From Ophioderma brevispina (Eukaryota > Echinodermata > Ophiuroidea > Amphilepidida > Ophiodermatidae), in NCBI GenBank assembly GCA_023653785.1, contig JAMKCH010005405.1:1-64000 (forward strand): DNA of 64,000 nt. The letters are read 5' to 3'. This document shows positions 52,070-62,586 of the stretch, piece by piece. Within the stretch, counting starts at the first letter, position 1. Every line of letters starts with the position of its first letter. The translations under genes and the position numbers were made by a program. The notes below the pieces were generated by a model that was not told the origin of the DNA, did not search any database, and saw only the letters and a program-made list of their open reading frames with translations.

Positions 52070-52690
52070 GTAAAGTTTTGATTGAAAAAGTTTAAAAAGT
52101 ACTTTCCAAAAATATTGTACAGTGTAAGTAAGATTATAAAGAATATTTGAAAATAGTAGAAATTGTAAACTGGCTTTAGATTGTTTGTCTGTGCTTCAAT
52201 TACATAGATAAGTGTGTACTCGGTAGGTATAACAGTTACGATGAACCAAACCTCAGTAGCAGTATGACAAGTTATTTATTACTGTATGAAAGATATTAAT
52301 TAAAATTCCTTTTTTTATTTGCATAAACATGTATGCTGCCCCTGTTTTTGTGGTATGCAGAGAGGGTCACAGGGCGAATTGTAATTTTTATTTGAAAACA
52401 GAAAACTATTGATATGAAAGTTATTTATATAAGTGCAGAATTTATTGATGCCTTATGGTTTATCATTGTTATTATATAATAATTATTATTACTATATTGC
52501 TACTATATCTTGTTTACTTTTCCAATAACTATTCTTTATCACTCCATGCAGTTGGTAGGTTCAGGAATTCAATCATTTTAGGGCTACACAAAGTCCTAGG
52601 TTTCAGGGCTAATCAAGATGAGTTCTATATATTTGATCCATACAGTAGACTATGTCTGTTCCAAAACATAGGAATCATTTGATCCAAAGG

Positions 52691-53175
52691 GTTTAATATA
52701 GTTTTGTTGACATCTTCATTCTTTCAGCTTGTAGGTAACAATCGAACCACCCCTAACAAAAAGATGAGTCTACTACTTGGTTTCTATTGAAATCAGTGGT
52801 GTGTCCAGTACTAAGTGGTCTCCGCATTTTTTCCACGGGTTTGATGTAGTTTTATTGAAATCATCAGGCTTTTAGCTTGTAGTTAAGAATCAAACACCCA
52901 AAACAAAATAATCAGGGGACTTTTTGATATCTATTTAATTCAGTGGTATAAGTACCACTAGTGCTCTATACATTTTATCAAAGAGTTTGATGTAGTCTTG
53001 TTGAAATCTTCAGGCTTTTAACTTGTTGTAGTTACAAATCAAACCACTTGCAACAAAATAATCAGAGAGCTTTTTTGATATTCAGTGGTGTGACCACCAT
53101 TAGTGGTCTGTACATTTGACCCAAGAACTGGATGTTGTTTTGACATCTTTAAGCTTGTAGTTAAGAATCAAAACC
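52691..53175. repeat. Tandem array, four diverged copies of about 145 bp
   Basis: Units start at 52691, 52839, 52985 and about 53128 with GTTTGATGTAGTTTTGTTGA-like sequence. Each then has ATCTTCAGGCTTTTAGCTTG, TAGTTAAGAATCAAACC, AACAAAATAATCAG, TTTTTGATAT, ATTCAGTGGT and TAGTGGTCTGTACATTT in order. Spacing falls 148, 146, 143. It is non-coding. Confidence 0.8.
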
Positions 53176-53326
53176 TAAAAAATGGTAACACAACTGACTG
53201 GAATATCATTTTCAATTATTAGCTATTTATAATTGGATGATAACATAGCTGCCACTATTCCAAAATTATTTTTTTAAGAGTTGGTCTGATTCTTATTTCA
53301 GGTAGAGTCTTGTTTCTCACCTCCCT

Positions 53327-53816
53327 CCTCCCAATTCCAGAAAAAAGATTTGGACTAAAATTAATATAAAGACAAGATGGTAATGGTACTGGATCCTAAT
53401 CCTAGAGTGAGTCTTATCTTAATGTGCTGACAATTTGAGTGAAGTCAATTTTGCCGGAATGACGCCAACAAATGAGTGTTTCTTGTTATGTCATTGAAAT
53501 ACAAAGTCCCACAGACTCTGTAGGAGACCAGTTTCAAATTTGGTTAAAATTGACACTGATAATTCAACTATGGTTGGTAGTATTTTGCCAAGTTATTTGA
53601 CACAAAATGACATTACTAAAATGCATATAAATATGGCCATTTGAGGATAGATTCTTAGACTTTTCCACAATCTAGAGTTTTGAAACCTCCCTTACAAAAT
53701 ACAGGTAAAAATGCACACTTTTTCTCAAAAGAGGACTTCGCTATAGTATCCATTATCATTCAAACCTTGTATCTTTTTATATTTTTAAATTAAGTGCCCT
53801 ATTTTCCCTGAAATTG
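53327..53816. repeat. Fold-back element related to 16.2-16.7 kb
   Basis: The left end CTCCCAATTCCAGAAAAAAG and right end CCCTGAAATTGGGAG are inverted copies. Inside is GACTCTGTAGGAGACCAG, the reverse complement of the GGTCTCCTACGCAGTCT block of the 16-kb element. It carries no transposase. Confidence 0.6.
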
Positions 53817-55194
53817 GGAGTTGCATTAGTTAGCACAATTTAGTACTATCTTATCACGTGCATCTTACAATAAAACACTACAGTCACAAAGAAGCCAATC
53901 ACTTTACAACAGGGCCTCCGCATCACAATCCATATAATGTCTGTGATAACAACACATAAAAATAGCTAAGTTAAAAATATTCATGTAAAAAACACCACCT
54001 TGCTAGGTCATGTTATATGTACACACTTATTAGTAAATTTGTGAAGTGGAACTGTTGCAGCACATTTAACCAATTCAAAACACAATTTTGTGGTACACGT
54101 TTAGTGTTGATGAAAAACAATAAAAACATTTGGAGTAAGCCAAAGAATAATTGTCCAACATTCTTACTTCCATTTTAAATATAAGCAGTAACATGATTGG
54201 CCAGTGAAGAGCAACTTGCCCATACAGCAACCAATCACAAAATGCCTTTTTAAAACTGTCTTTTTTGCATTGCTAACTTTTTTTACTATGGTATGTTTGA
54301 ATGTGGTGAGATCAATGTAGTAGCATTAATTACAAATAGAATACTAGATAACACTAGTCTTTCTTTGGATTCGGGAAAAATTGAAAATACTATGGGCAAG
54401 GCAGTTGGATGTCTGCAGTTAACCTTGGTAATAATAGGGCTGTCTACGCTGATATCACAAGTGACAGGGCGGCCATTTTGAGGTGATGATTCCTAGGCAT
54501 AGCACAAAATGTGCCGTATTTTTACCTGACTTTATAGTAGGAGGCTGGAATGGTAGCCGCTAGTTAGGAAATAACATGTGCATTTTGGAATGTCTATTTG
54601 TTTCATTTACATTCCAGAAACAATTTAAAGAAATGGTCATAAAGGCAGACAAACAGCCTCGAACCAAATTTTGTTTTCACCTCCAATGAAACTAAGATTC
54701 TGAGTTGCAAGAAAGTACGCGCAGTGTTGTGTGTCGCGAAGTGATACTGCAAAACAAGGGCCGATGATAAAGGCTAAGCACCGGCAAGTGACCTGGATGA
54801 GTAGACAGCCTTATTACTACCCACTTAATGTTGAGAAACATTTCAAATTACCAATGTCTTGGCATTCTGCATGTAGACCTGTAGTTGAAATGAATTTATC
54901 AACTGCATTTTAACCCTTTCAATGCTGGTAGATTCCACTCAGAGATTAAAAAAAATCAATTTGTTTTTCAACAATCTAAAAATTATGAATTTTATCACCA
55001 TATTCAGACTCTGGTATAAAAAATGAATTCAATTAGTCCAAACAAGCCAAGTCTTAGGTCAGTGGTTTGAGATGCATTCCCAAATGGTGAAGAGTGGAAT
55101 CTCAAAAATTACTGACTTAGATGGTCAATTAGAGTTGCCTGCATGGCCTAAACGGTTTGACAATGTAGTGTGGAATGTTGGAATATAGGTCCTT

Positions 55195-55338
55195 TCAACT
55201 TCACTGCAGTACATGAAAAGCGATGAAAAACCATCCCGATATCTCTCAATTAACACAGCAGCCAGCCAAAAGCAATCTTGAAGTGTTGCTGCTGCATTGA
55301 GTCAGAGATGGTTTTCATTCATTTTTACTGCAAGTAGG
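55195..55338. repeat. Fold-back element, about 144 bp
   Basis: The left arm CACTGCAGTACATGAAAAGC, then GATGAAAAACCATC...CTCTCAATTAACACAGCAGC, pairs with the right arm GCTGCTGCATTGAGTCAGAG, then ATGGTTTTCATTCATTTTTACTGCAAGT. The arms are diverged but clearly inverted. Confidence 0.65.
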
Positions 55339-56246
55339 AATTGCCTTAAGGACGGCCTGATCATTTCTTTTAGTCTTTCTCCATGACCCTAACAAGAGTG
55401 CTATATATATAGCACTACATTAAACCCTGACCAAAGAGGTCTTTCTTTTAGTATATTTAAAAGTTACAACCGGAACCCTTTCATGAGTAGCATAACTAAA
55501 CAAAAGCAACAGCCACAGCAAAAGGAAAGGTAAGATTTTCTGGGAGGACTAAGTCTATACACGCTTTTGTAACAGAAGGCCAAATTAAACGCAGGCCTAG
55601 ATGGTGTTGGTTCTACAGAGCAAAACAATGTGGGAATGGTCTCAAAAGAGTAAGGACTCTCTTTCAGATGTGTGCTCTCACATACTACATAAGAAAATCC
55701 TTGTAAAGGTCAGCATCCTCATTTGTAATTATGCCAATAAGCAATTTTCCCTGGAAAGTGAAAAGAGCAGAGGGATAATGTTAATAGAGAGGCCTCCACT
55801 CTTAACGGTTTTGTAAAAGGTTTAGAGTGAGTTACTCCTTACAAAAAGTCAATTCAGGGTGTGACCAGGTGTTTATTTGACAGCCAAAAGTTGTATTTTG
55901 CCTTTATGATCGGCTGAAATTTGAATGGCTATTACATTTTGCACATTGGCAGCCAGTTGAGGGTTTGCCAATCGTCACCTTCCATGTCATGGTGCAGCTC
56001 CTGTTGAACTTTCATATGAGCCAGAAGCAAGTCAAAATGCATATTTATGCCCTCCCTTGATTGCAGTGTTAGTGGGTTCAAACCAGATCACAGGATTGCA
56101 CTCAATTAAAAAAATACTGCAAAGTAACAGAAGAATATATTTAAAAAAAGGTTACTTTGAAATGTTCTACAAATTCACAATTCAAATGCGATTCATAATA
56201 CAAGTATCAACAGTCAATACCGCAATAAGGCATTAGTCTCATTCCC

Positions 56247-56425
56247 ATGGCACAGTCAGTAGCAGCAATCACCAGTGTGGTGAAAAATATACACCTGGTT
56301 TTTGGGTATGATATGTATACCAGAACACATAAAGGTCAGTTCATTTTACTCTCCCTATGTATTGAGTCCTTGTAGATGAGCAAGTGTTGCCCATATAAGC
56401 CAGTAATTGTCTCAACTCCATGGCA
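56247..56425 (+). repeat. Dispersed repeat family A, copy 3 (start of a fourth follows)
   Basis: CATGGCACAGTCAGTAGC, ATACACCTGGTTTTTG, GATATGTATACCAGAACACA and GATGAGCAAGTGTTGCCCAT match the order in 3014-3190 and 10223-10390. Another start (CCATGGCACAATCAGTAAAC) follows at about 56415, so this copy is also in head-to-tail arrangement. Confidence 0.6.
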
Positions 56426-57804
56426 CAATCAGTAAACTTCAATGCAGAGTGTGTTGAGGAAAAATGGGGCATCATTGATACACAGATACACAAATTTTGT
56501 TAAAGCGAAACTTGAATAGCTCACCTTAACTTTGTCAATGGGGATGGACCTAAATGAATACTCAAAGTATTAAGACTTGTTGGAAGGGATTTATACCAAT
56601 ACCATAATGCTTTGCAACATGGCTATACTGTACTGTACTCAACACACTATCAGTACTTAGGTATAACAAGTTACCGTACTTCAGAATTCTAAAAAGACAA
56701 GACAATTCAAGATATGTCCAAATAACTAACATTCTGTGCTAACAAGAGATTCAAGTATGTTTTTGTGGTTAGCTTGTATACAGACATGTGACCTCCATCA
56801 AGTTAGAGTTTCCAAATATGTGCACTCTGGAAACGTGTTTAAACATAGATGATGGGACTTTCCTAGAGGTGCAAAAGCACAGACAAATGAAGATTAAATC
56901 AAGTATGACTCTCGGAATAAGAAGAACATTGTCCCCAAACATAAATGGTGATGCAATTTAGAACATGATTCCAAATTTGAAACCTTTCCCAATTTTACCC
57001 CATGGTAATTAGGCAGGCTACACATTTAAACGTGGTATTTACTTCCATCATATGTTGAGTAGTCTGTAGGAAAAGTTGTAAGCATGAAACTTTGGTCTGG
57101 AAGAAGGAGTTTATATATGGCCATGTGTATTATTGCCAACTATTATGTGTATGTACAGATGTACCAATAAAAAATTATCTATTGGAAAAGTTCAAGATGA
57201 TAATGTCTGGCGTGATGTCTTCTTGATGTCAGTGGGTTTTGTTAGAAGCTACAGTTTAACTAAAAGGGTTGACCTGCCTGTCTTGGTAGACAAAGTTTCA
57301 TATGATAGAATGGCTTCACCCCCAAAACCCCATAAAGCTTATTTCCAAATCCATTTTGATTTTGTGGAACTAAACACGTATTTGTAAGCCCCATAGAGTA
57401 TCGTGTAAAATTAATATGGTGACCAAAAGGGGCACATTTTGCTCATAACTTCCAAAACCAAATGTCCTTCAGCCACCAAGATTTCTCAGGGTAAATAGAA
57501 AAAAATAGAGCTTTTGCAGATACCAAAAATTTGACCCACCTGCCAGTAAAATTTGGGTCCTGGGGACAGGGCCCTTTAATCCACAAACAGGGGAATGTAG
57601 ATCATGAGGGGTAGGTGTAAAGCAGAATTCATTATGTTTGGCATATTAAACAGGCAGTTATATAATGAAACATGCCATACAACATCAACACTTGAAGTAG
57701 TGTCCTTGTCGCGATAAGATTTTTGCTTTCATGTTTTAATTTGGTAGTTCAATCAACAAGCTTTTAGTAATTCAATAAAGAGAACCAACCAAGGCACTTC
57801 ATAT

Positions 57805-57955
57805 GGTAGACGTTTCATATAAAAGTCCCATTGATGCAAATGAGGTATTGCCATTCATACCGTCAAGCACTACTGCACAACGTCATACAGCGCATGAGGG
57901 AATAAATTGTAATACCTCATTTGCATCAATGGGACTTCTATATGAAACGTCTACC
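57805..57955. repeat. Fold-back (MITE-like) element, 151 bp, copy 1
   Basis: The left arm GGTAGACGTTTCATATAAAA, then GTCCCATTGATGCAAATGAGGTATT, is repeated in inverted form on the right (AATACCTCATTTGCATCAAT, then GGGACTTCTATATGAAACGTCTACC) with one or two mismatches over about 45 bp. The near-identity of the arms suggests recent activity. A diverged sister lies at 59104-59256. Confidence 0.9.
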
Positions 57956-58204
57956 CTTCATATGACTGTGACCATCATGGCATGAAAAGGTTCTTGCACC
58001 CATTTCAAGCGGACAAAGGTAGAATTGCATAATGCCCTGAAATACATATCAGCGGGTCATTCAGCCAATCAAGTATTCATTAAGATAATTTACCTCTCAA
58101 CTCTACCATCTTGGTCACATGAAATTTGGCAGTGAAACCTATCAGACATTCATGAAGTCCCAAATCATGTGATAATGTCATCATAAGACCCATGTTTGGG
58201 ACAA

Positions 58205-58300
58205 AATCACTGCCTGGACCAGCGGCACTCTTGTGGCTTGCCCTCGCTGGTCATGGGGCTGTGGGTCCCTGGTTCGATCCCCACTCACGATGTGAAAATT
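58205..58300 (+). repeat. tRNA-derived SINE head (A-box and B-box like)
   Basis: TGGACCAGCGGC (58215-58226) resembles a pol III A box, and GGTTCGATCCC (58271-58281) is a textbook B box, about 55 bases apart. There is no complete cloverleaf, so this is read as a SINE head rather than a tRNA gene. Pyrimidine-rich sequence follows. Confidence 0.45.
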
Positions 58301-58739
58301 TTCTTCAGCTTCTATCCCTGTTCCCCCCCCTCCCTTCCTCCTTGTTTTAAGATGAGAGCTGTTAGGGTTTTATACCTCTTCTTTTAGGTAAAAACTGCAA
58401 ATAAAATAAAAGCATTATTTATATAGCACTTTTACAATTATTCAAAGGTGGATAGGATGCATGACCATGGATTTACAAATGCAAACCCGACAACACATAT
58501 TTCCACTGACTTAAAAAAACTTACCCCTAAAATCGATCGTTAGCCTATCTTGCTTTGCTTACAAAACTTTTTTGAAGATTTTGTCTCTTTTGAGTTTCAT
58601 ACCCTAAACAAATACAGCACATTTCCAGGGTTAAGAAAAAACACTTTTTTTCATTTTGCTGATTTTAAACAAACACTAAAAAATACAACAAACAAATACA
58701 AATTCATCTTTTTTTAAAAAAAGTGGACCCCCTTTTACG

Positions 58740-59035
58740 CATTTTCTTGTTCCACTCATCATATCCACCTTTGAATACAAGTGGCCCCCTGGGCCAAAGC
58801 GCTTTACATTTATTCCTCTCATTTTTCACATAGTGAAATTCGGCCATCAATTATAACGGCGCACATTATGACTACCTTAACAGCTCCCCATTTACACCTG
58901 GGTGAAGTACCGACAATCAGATAAAAGGTCTTGCCCAGGGACACAACCATGTTGACCACAGAGGGCTGGAACTCACAACCTAAGGATCACGAGGCCTGTA
59001 TTTTCCACTGGACCACACGCGTGCTCTTGTGCGTA
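58740..59035 (-). repeat. SINE-like element, minus strand
   Basis: Read on the minus strand it has GTGGTCCAGTGG (A-box-like), GGTTGTGAGTTCC (B-box-like), then GTCCCTGGGCAAGACCTTTT, and a tail with GTAAAGCGCTTTGG. The CTGGGCAAGAC...AAGCGCTTT order is typical of tRNA-derived SINEs in marine deuterostome genomes, from general knowledge and not a database match. A further 3' tail fragment (TTATATAGCACTTTTA) lies at about 58418-58440. Confidence 0.55.
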
Positions 59036-59103
59036 AAACTCTAACGAGAGATAGGCTAGAACCAGAGCCTTGTTAGGGTCATGTTTCCAGACAAAACGGC
59101 ATA

Positions 59104-59256
59104 CACGTTTCCTATAGAATTCCCATTGAGCAAATGAGGTATTGCCATGCCATTCATTCCGTCAAGCACATATACTGGCATACACGTCATACAAGCGCAT
59201 GACGGTACTCATTGTAATACCTCATTTGCAAACATGGGACTTCTATATGAAACGTT
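59104..59256. repeat. Fold-back (MITE-like) element, copy 2 of the 57.8-kb family
   Basis: Same plan as 57805-57955: CACGTTTCCTATAGAATTCC and AAATGAGGTATTGCC on the left, then the inverse (AATACCTCATTTGCAAACAT, then GGGACTTCTATATGAAACGT) on the right, with a loop containing TTCCGTCAAGCAC as in copy 1. It is more diverged between arms than copy 1. Confidence 0.85.
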
Positions 59257-60239
59257 ACTACCCAGACCACACACTATATTATGCCAACCCTCCCACACTC
59301 AAAAACACGTTGCCTTTAGGACATTATATAGCACCCTCTCTGTTTTTGCCTTATCAGCCTAGCAATAATAGGCTTAATGCCATCGAGTAGAAATTTTCTG
59401 TCAAGGCAAGCCACTAAAATATACTGTCTTTTTTTATCTTGTTCATTCTTGTGAAAGCACAGTTAATGCAAGTATTGAAATTGCGGTGCTTCTCTATGAA
59501 ACAATTTTTTTGAAATTTTGAGTTTTAAATTGGTTTTTTTATTGGGGTATATTTGTATTTTTTGCACTGATTTCCAAGGTGACCCTTATGCATTTTTTCA
59601 TCACTCACTTGTCCTAGCTGCTATGTTGTATAATCTAGAATTGATAGATGCATTTGCAGCCTAAATTTTAACACACCTGGTTGGTCAAGTGTTGCTGCTA
59701 ATTACATTTAGCTAGCTAGGTCATGGACTTTTTTGCAATACCATTCCCATGTCTGGTTGGTAAAACAAGCTCAGTGCCTCTGGTCAGACAGATGTTCATT
59801 TAACAATGAGCTTGTACCAAGTAGTTTTACATGGAGACTAGTATAATACAATGGTAACATTTCTGTACATTTAAAAAATGGTTTTATATTTCTTCTCAAA
59901 TGTAACTATTTGTATTTTTCCATAAACAGTCAGGCATCAATCCCAATCAATAGAATTTCTGCTCATTTATTGTTGTCAGTCAATTCTATCTTTACCCCTA
60001 AAAATCAATATTTTCTTTCTCAATTTAAAATAAATGTTCCTTGATTTCTTGGACCCACAAACCTTTCCTCGGTGTGTGTGTAATATGTGTGCTCCCATTT
60101 ATTAGTCCCAGTCTGTGTCCTGTCTCTCTGCTGGTGCATGTTTTGAGGTGTGTGTGCCTAGTGTTGTGTGGTTTGTAACAGATTCAACAATAAGAAGTAA
60201 ACAATTGAACAGATCTGTTTGCTCAGAGCAAGACCAAGA

Positions 60240-60415
60240 ACTATTTGTATGTATATGTATGTGCCTATATATGTGTGTGTTTGTGTATGTATGCATGTAT
60301 GTGTCTATATTTGTGGTGTGTTTGTGTGTGTATGATGGTGGGTGTGTGGGTATGTGGTTGTGTGGTGTGTGTGTGAGTGAGTGAGTGAGTAGTGAGTGAG
60401 TGAGGAGCGAGCTGC
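60240..60415. repeat. TG-rich microsatellite with GTGA tail
   Basis: Interrupted TATG/TGTG repeats give way to (GTGA)n from about 60370 to 60402. Open frames through it are simple-sequence artefacts. Confidence 0.9.
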
Positions 60416-61518
60416 GCCAGCATTACATATAATAAAGCGTAATAACTTATCTCATATTACGGCATTCCTTTGGACATTAACTTTAGTATATGTATAATGT
60501 TTCTATCTATTAGCTAATTAACTAATTAGAGAACTTCGGAAAAGTTTGTGATTCTTTGTGCTCACACTAGGTTTTTGTTAACAGAATAAACCTATACAAG
60601 ATTGACATTGCTTAGGTTAATAGTGTTTCAGACTGGATTTTTTATTTAATAGTGTTTAAAAACAGATACATGTTTGTCTTTATGGGTCTGTCTGGGTCAT
60701 TTTTGGTTAAGGTGTGGTCATTTGTTTCCTCTCATGCCAACACTCTTGAGCATTCACCCAAATTAGGTAGAAAGACCTTCCTTGGTCAAGCTGGTTCATA
60801 TAGGGTGTGCACAGATTGGGCCAATTAAGGGTGCATCTCGAAAAATCTTATGAAATTTGTTTTTCAGTCGCAGATAAACTGCTATCCCCAATCTTGGCAG
60901 AAGATCCACTGTGGCCCAACACCATATGGGGTTTAAAAGATTGGATTCAAAGGTAACCAGCATTTAAAACCAAATTCAGGTTGAAGAATCACTCAACTGC
61001 TGACATGGTGGCCAATATGGTGGGTTAACAAGATATGGGTCAAAGCTCATGTGTATGGATAAGGGGCATTTTGTCAGTTGGGAAAGTTATATGTGTTTTG
61101 AAAATTGTTTCTCTAACTGCCTAAACGATTTGAGCCAATTGCAGCCTAAGAGTGGTCAGAAGAGCCACTGACTCATAGGGTGTGTTCAGAGGAATGACAC
61201 CCATTGACCCTCTATATGGACCTTAACGCCATCTACAAGTGTTACAACATTTTGCGATCCAACTAGAGGCAAGACTTGGTTCGAGAAACCACCTTTCATT
61301 AATACCAACATTTCTTTTACCAAGTCAATTTGTTTATGATAGTATTTTCCATTGTAAGTAAAAATAAGGGAGCGATCACAAAAATCTGTCCTCTTGATAC
61401 CATCACTTGATAGGATTCTGCATCATTGATGCTCTGGTGTATAAACCCGTATTTCCCAAGTGTTAGATGTGTTGATCCAAACCTACACCTCAACTCAGTT
61501 ATGTGATTTTGGACGTGA

Positions 61519-61930
61519 CTGCAGTGACCTTTGACCCTTGGTATGTGACTTGTGGACTCAGCAAATATGAAGGAACCCCCTATTTGCACCTTTGACCCAA
61601 GATAGGTTTAAGTCGGACTTCAACTTTTGAAGACCTAAAAATGAAATCTACCAATTGGGAACATGACCGCAGATGACCTGTGACTTGGTATGTGACTTTT
61701 GACCTCAACAACATTTTTTTGGCTCCAAGTCACACAAGTCATTGGTAACAACATATGAAGGACCTGTATTGCACCCTTGACCTAAGCTTGGTTCTAATCG
61801 GATTCAACTTTTCAAAAGAAGACATTAAAATGAAACCCTAAACCCAGCTGGCACATGAACTCAGATGACCTTTGACCTGGGTCTAGACCTTTGACATCTC
61901 CACTATGTAAAGGAAATACTACTTGCACCT
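61519..61930. repeat. Diverged tandem repeats carrying TGACCTTTGACC motifs
   Basis: Three successive units share TGACCTTTGACC or a variant, TATGTGACTT, TATGAAGGA-CC, TGCACC-TTGACC-AAG-T, and GGATTCAACTTTT followed by AAGAC-TAAAATGAAA. Exact TGACCTTTGACC motifs are at 61525 and 61866. These are direct TGACCT half-sites spaced by one base, as in nuclear-receptor DR1 elements. Confidence 0.65.
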
Positions 61931-62549
61931 TAACCCCAAGTTGATATAAATTGGATGCGATTAAGCCCAAATTAAGTGGTCGAGCTATGATATGAGTTGC
62001 AGTCGATATTTTAAAATCAAGCAAGACCATGCATGTCGTGACTTGCTAAATCAGAAAAATCGAAAAATAAAAAAATCCTCAAAAAATCAGATTTTTTTGC
62101 ATGTCTGTAATAAAGTTACAGGTACCCTACCATATCTGCCAAATGTTAAGGGCAGAAGCATCCTAATAAGGCAAAAACTCGATATTACTAGTATTACTGT
62201 CCGTTCGGACACTTAACTTACAACACGGGTAATTGGATGGAGAGTCATTGAACACTGCGTTTTCTTCTTTTATTTCTGTCAATGCTTCGGTTGGAAAAAG
62301 TTAATTTATGAGAATCCTACAGATTTATCCTTCACTTTGAAGCTATCCTGCAAATTTGAAATATTTTGACTCTTTCGGATGAATCACTGATAGTGGGCGG
62401 AATATCATCCAATTTCTATCATATCATGTTTGGGATCGATATTTTCACACAATGGGACTCCTCAAAACATAACCAATGAGTTTAAATTGGACTGTAAATT
62501 TGTGAAACAAGAGTGAAAAACGAAAACCTAACCAAAATGGAACACAGAC

Positions 62550-62586
62550 ACAAACATACACACATACATACACATATACATACATG
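62550..62586. repeat. ACATAC-type microsatellite
   Basis: Short imperfect run of CACA and CATA units. Confidence 0.7.

Noticed and set aside
51875..53175. CRISPR-like repeat-spacer array
   Set aside because: The units are long tandem duplications without short regular repeats and unique spacers, and the setting is a eukaryotic gene flank.
58205..58300. Functional tRNA gene
   Set aside because: A-box- and B-box-like motifs are present, but no acceptor stem or full cloverleaf pairs, so a SINE head is the better reading.
57803..59390. Two similar short open frames (SFASMGLLYET / SFANMGLLYET) suggesting a conserved small protein
   Set aside because: Both lie inside sister fold-back elements, and the similarity is that of the inverted arms rather than selection on a protein.
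60115..60384. Cys/Val-rich open frame near 60.2 kb
   Set aside because: It is a translation of the TG microsatellite.
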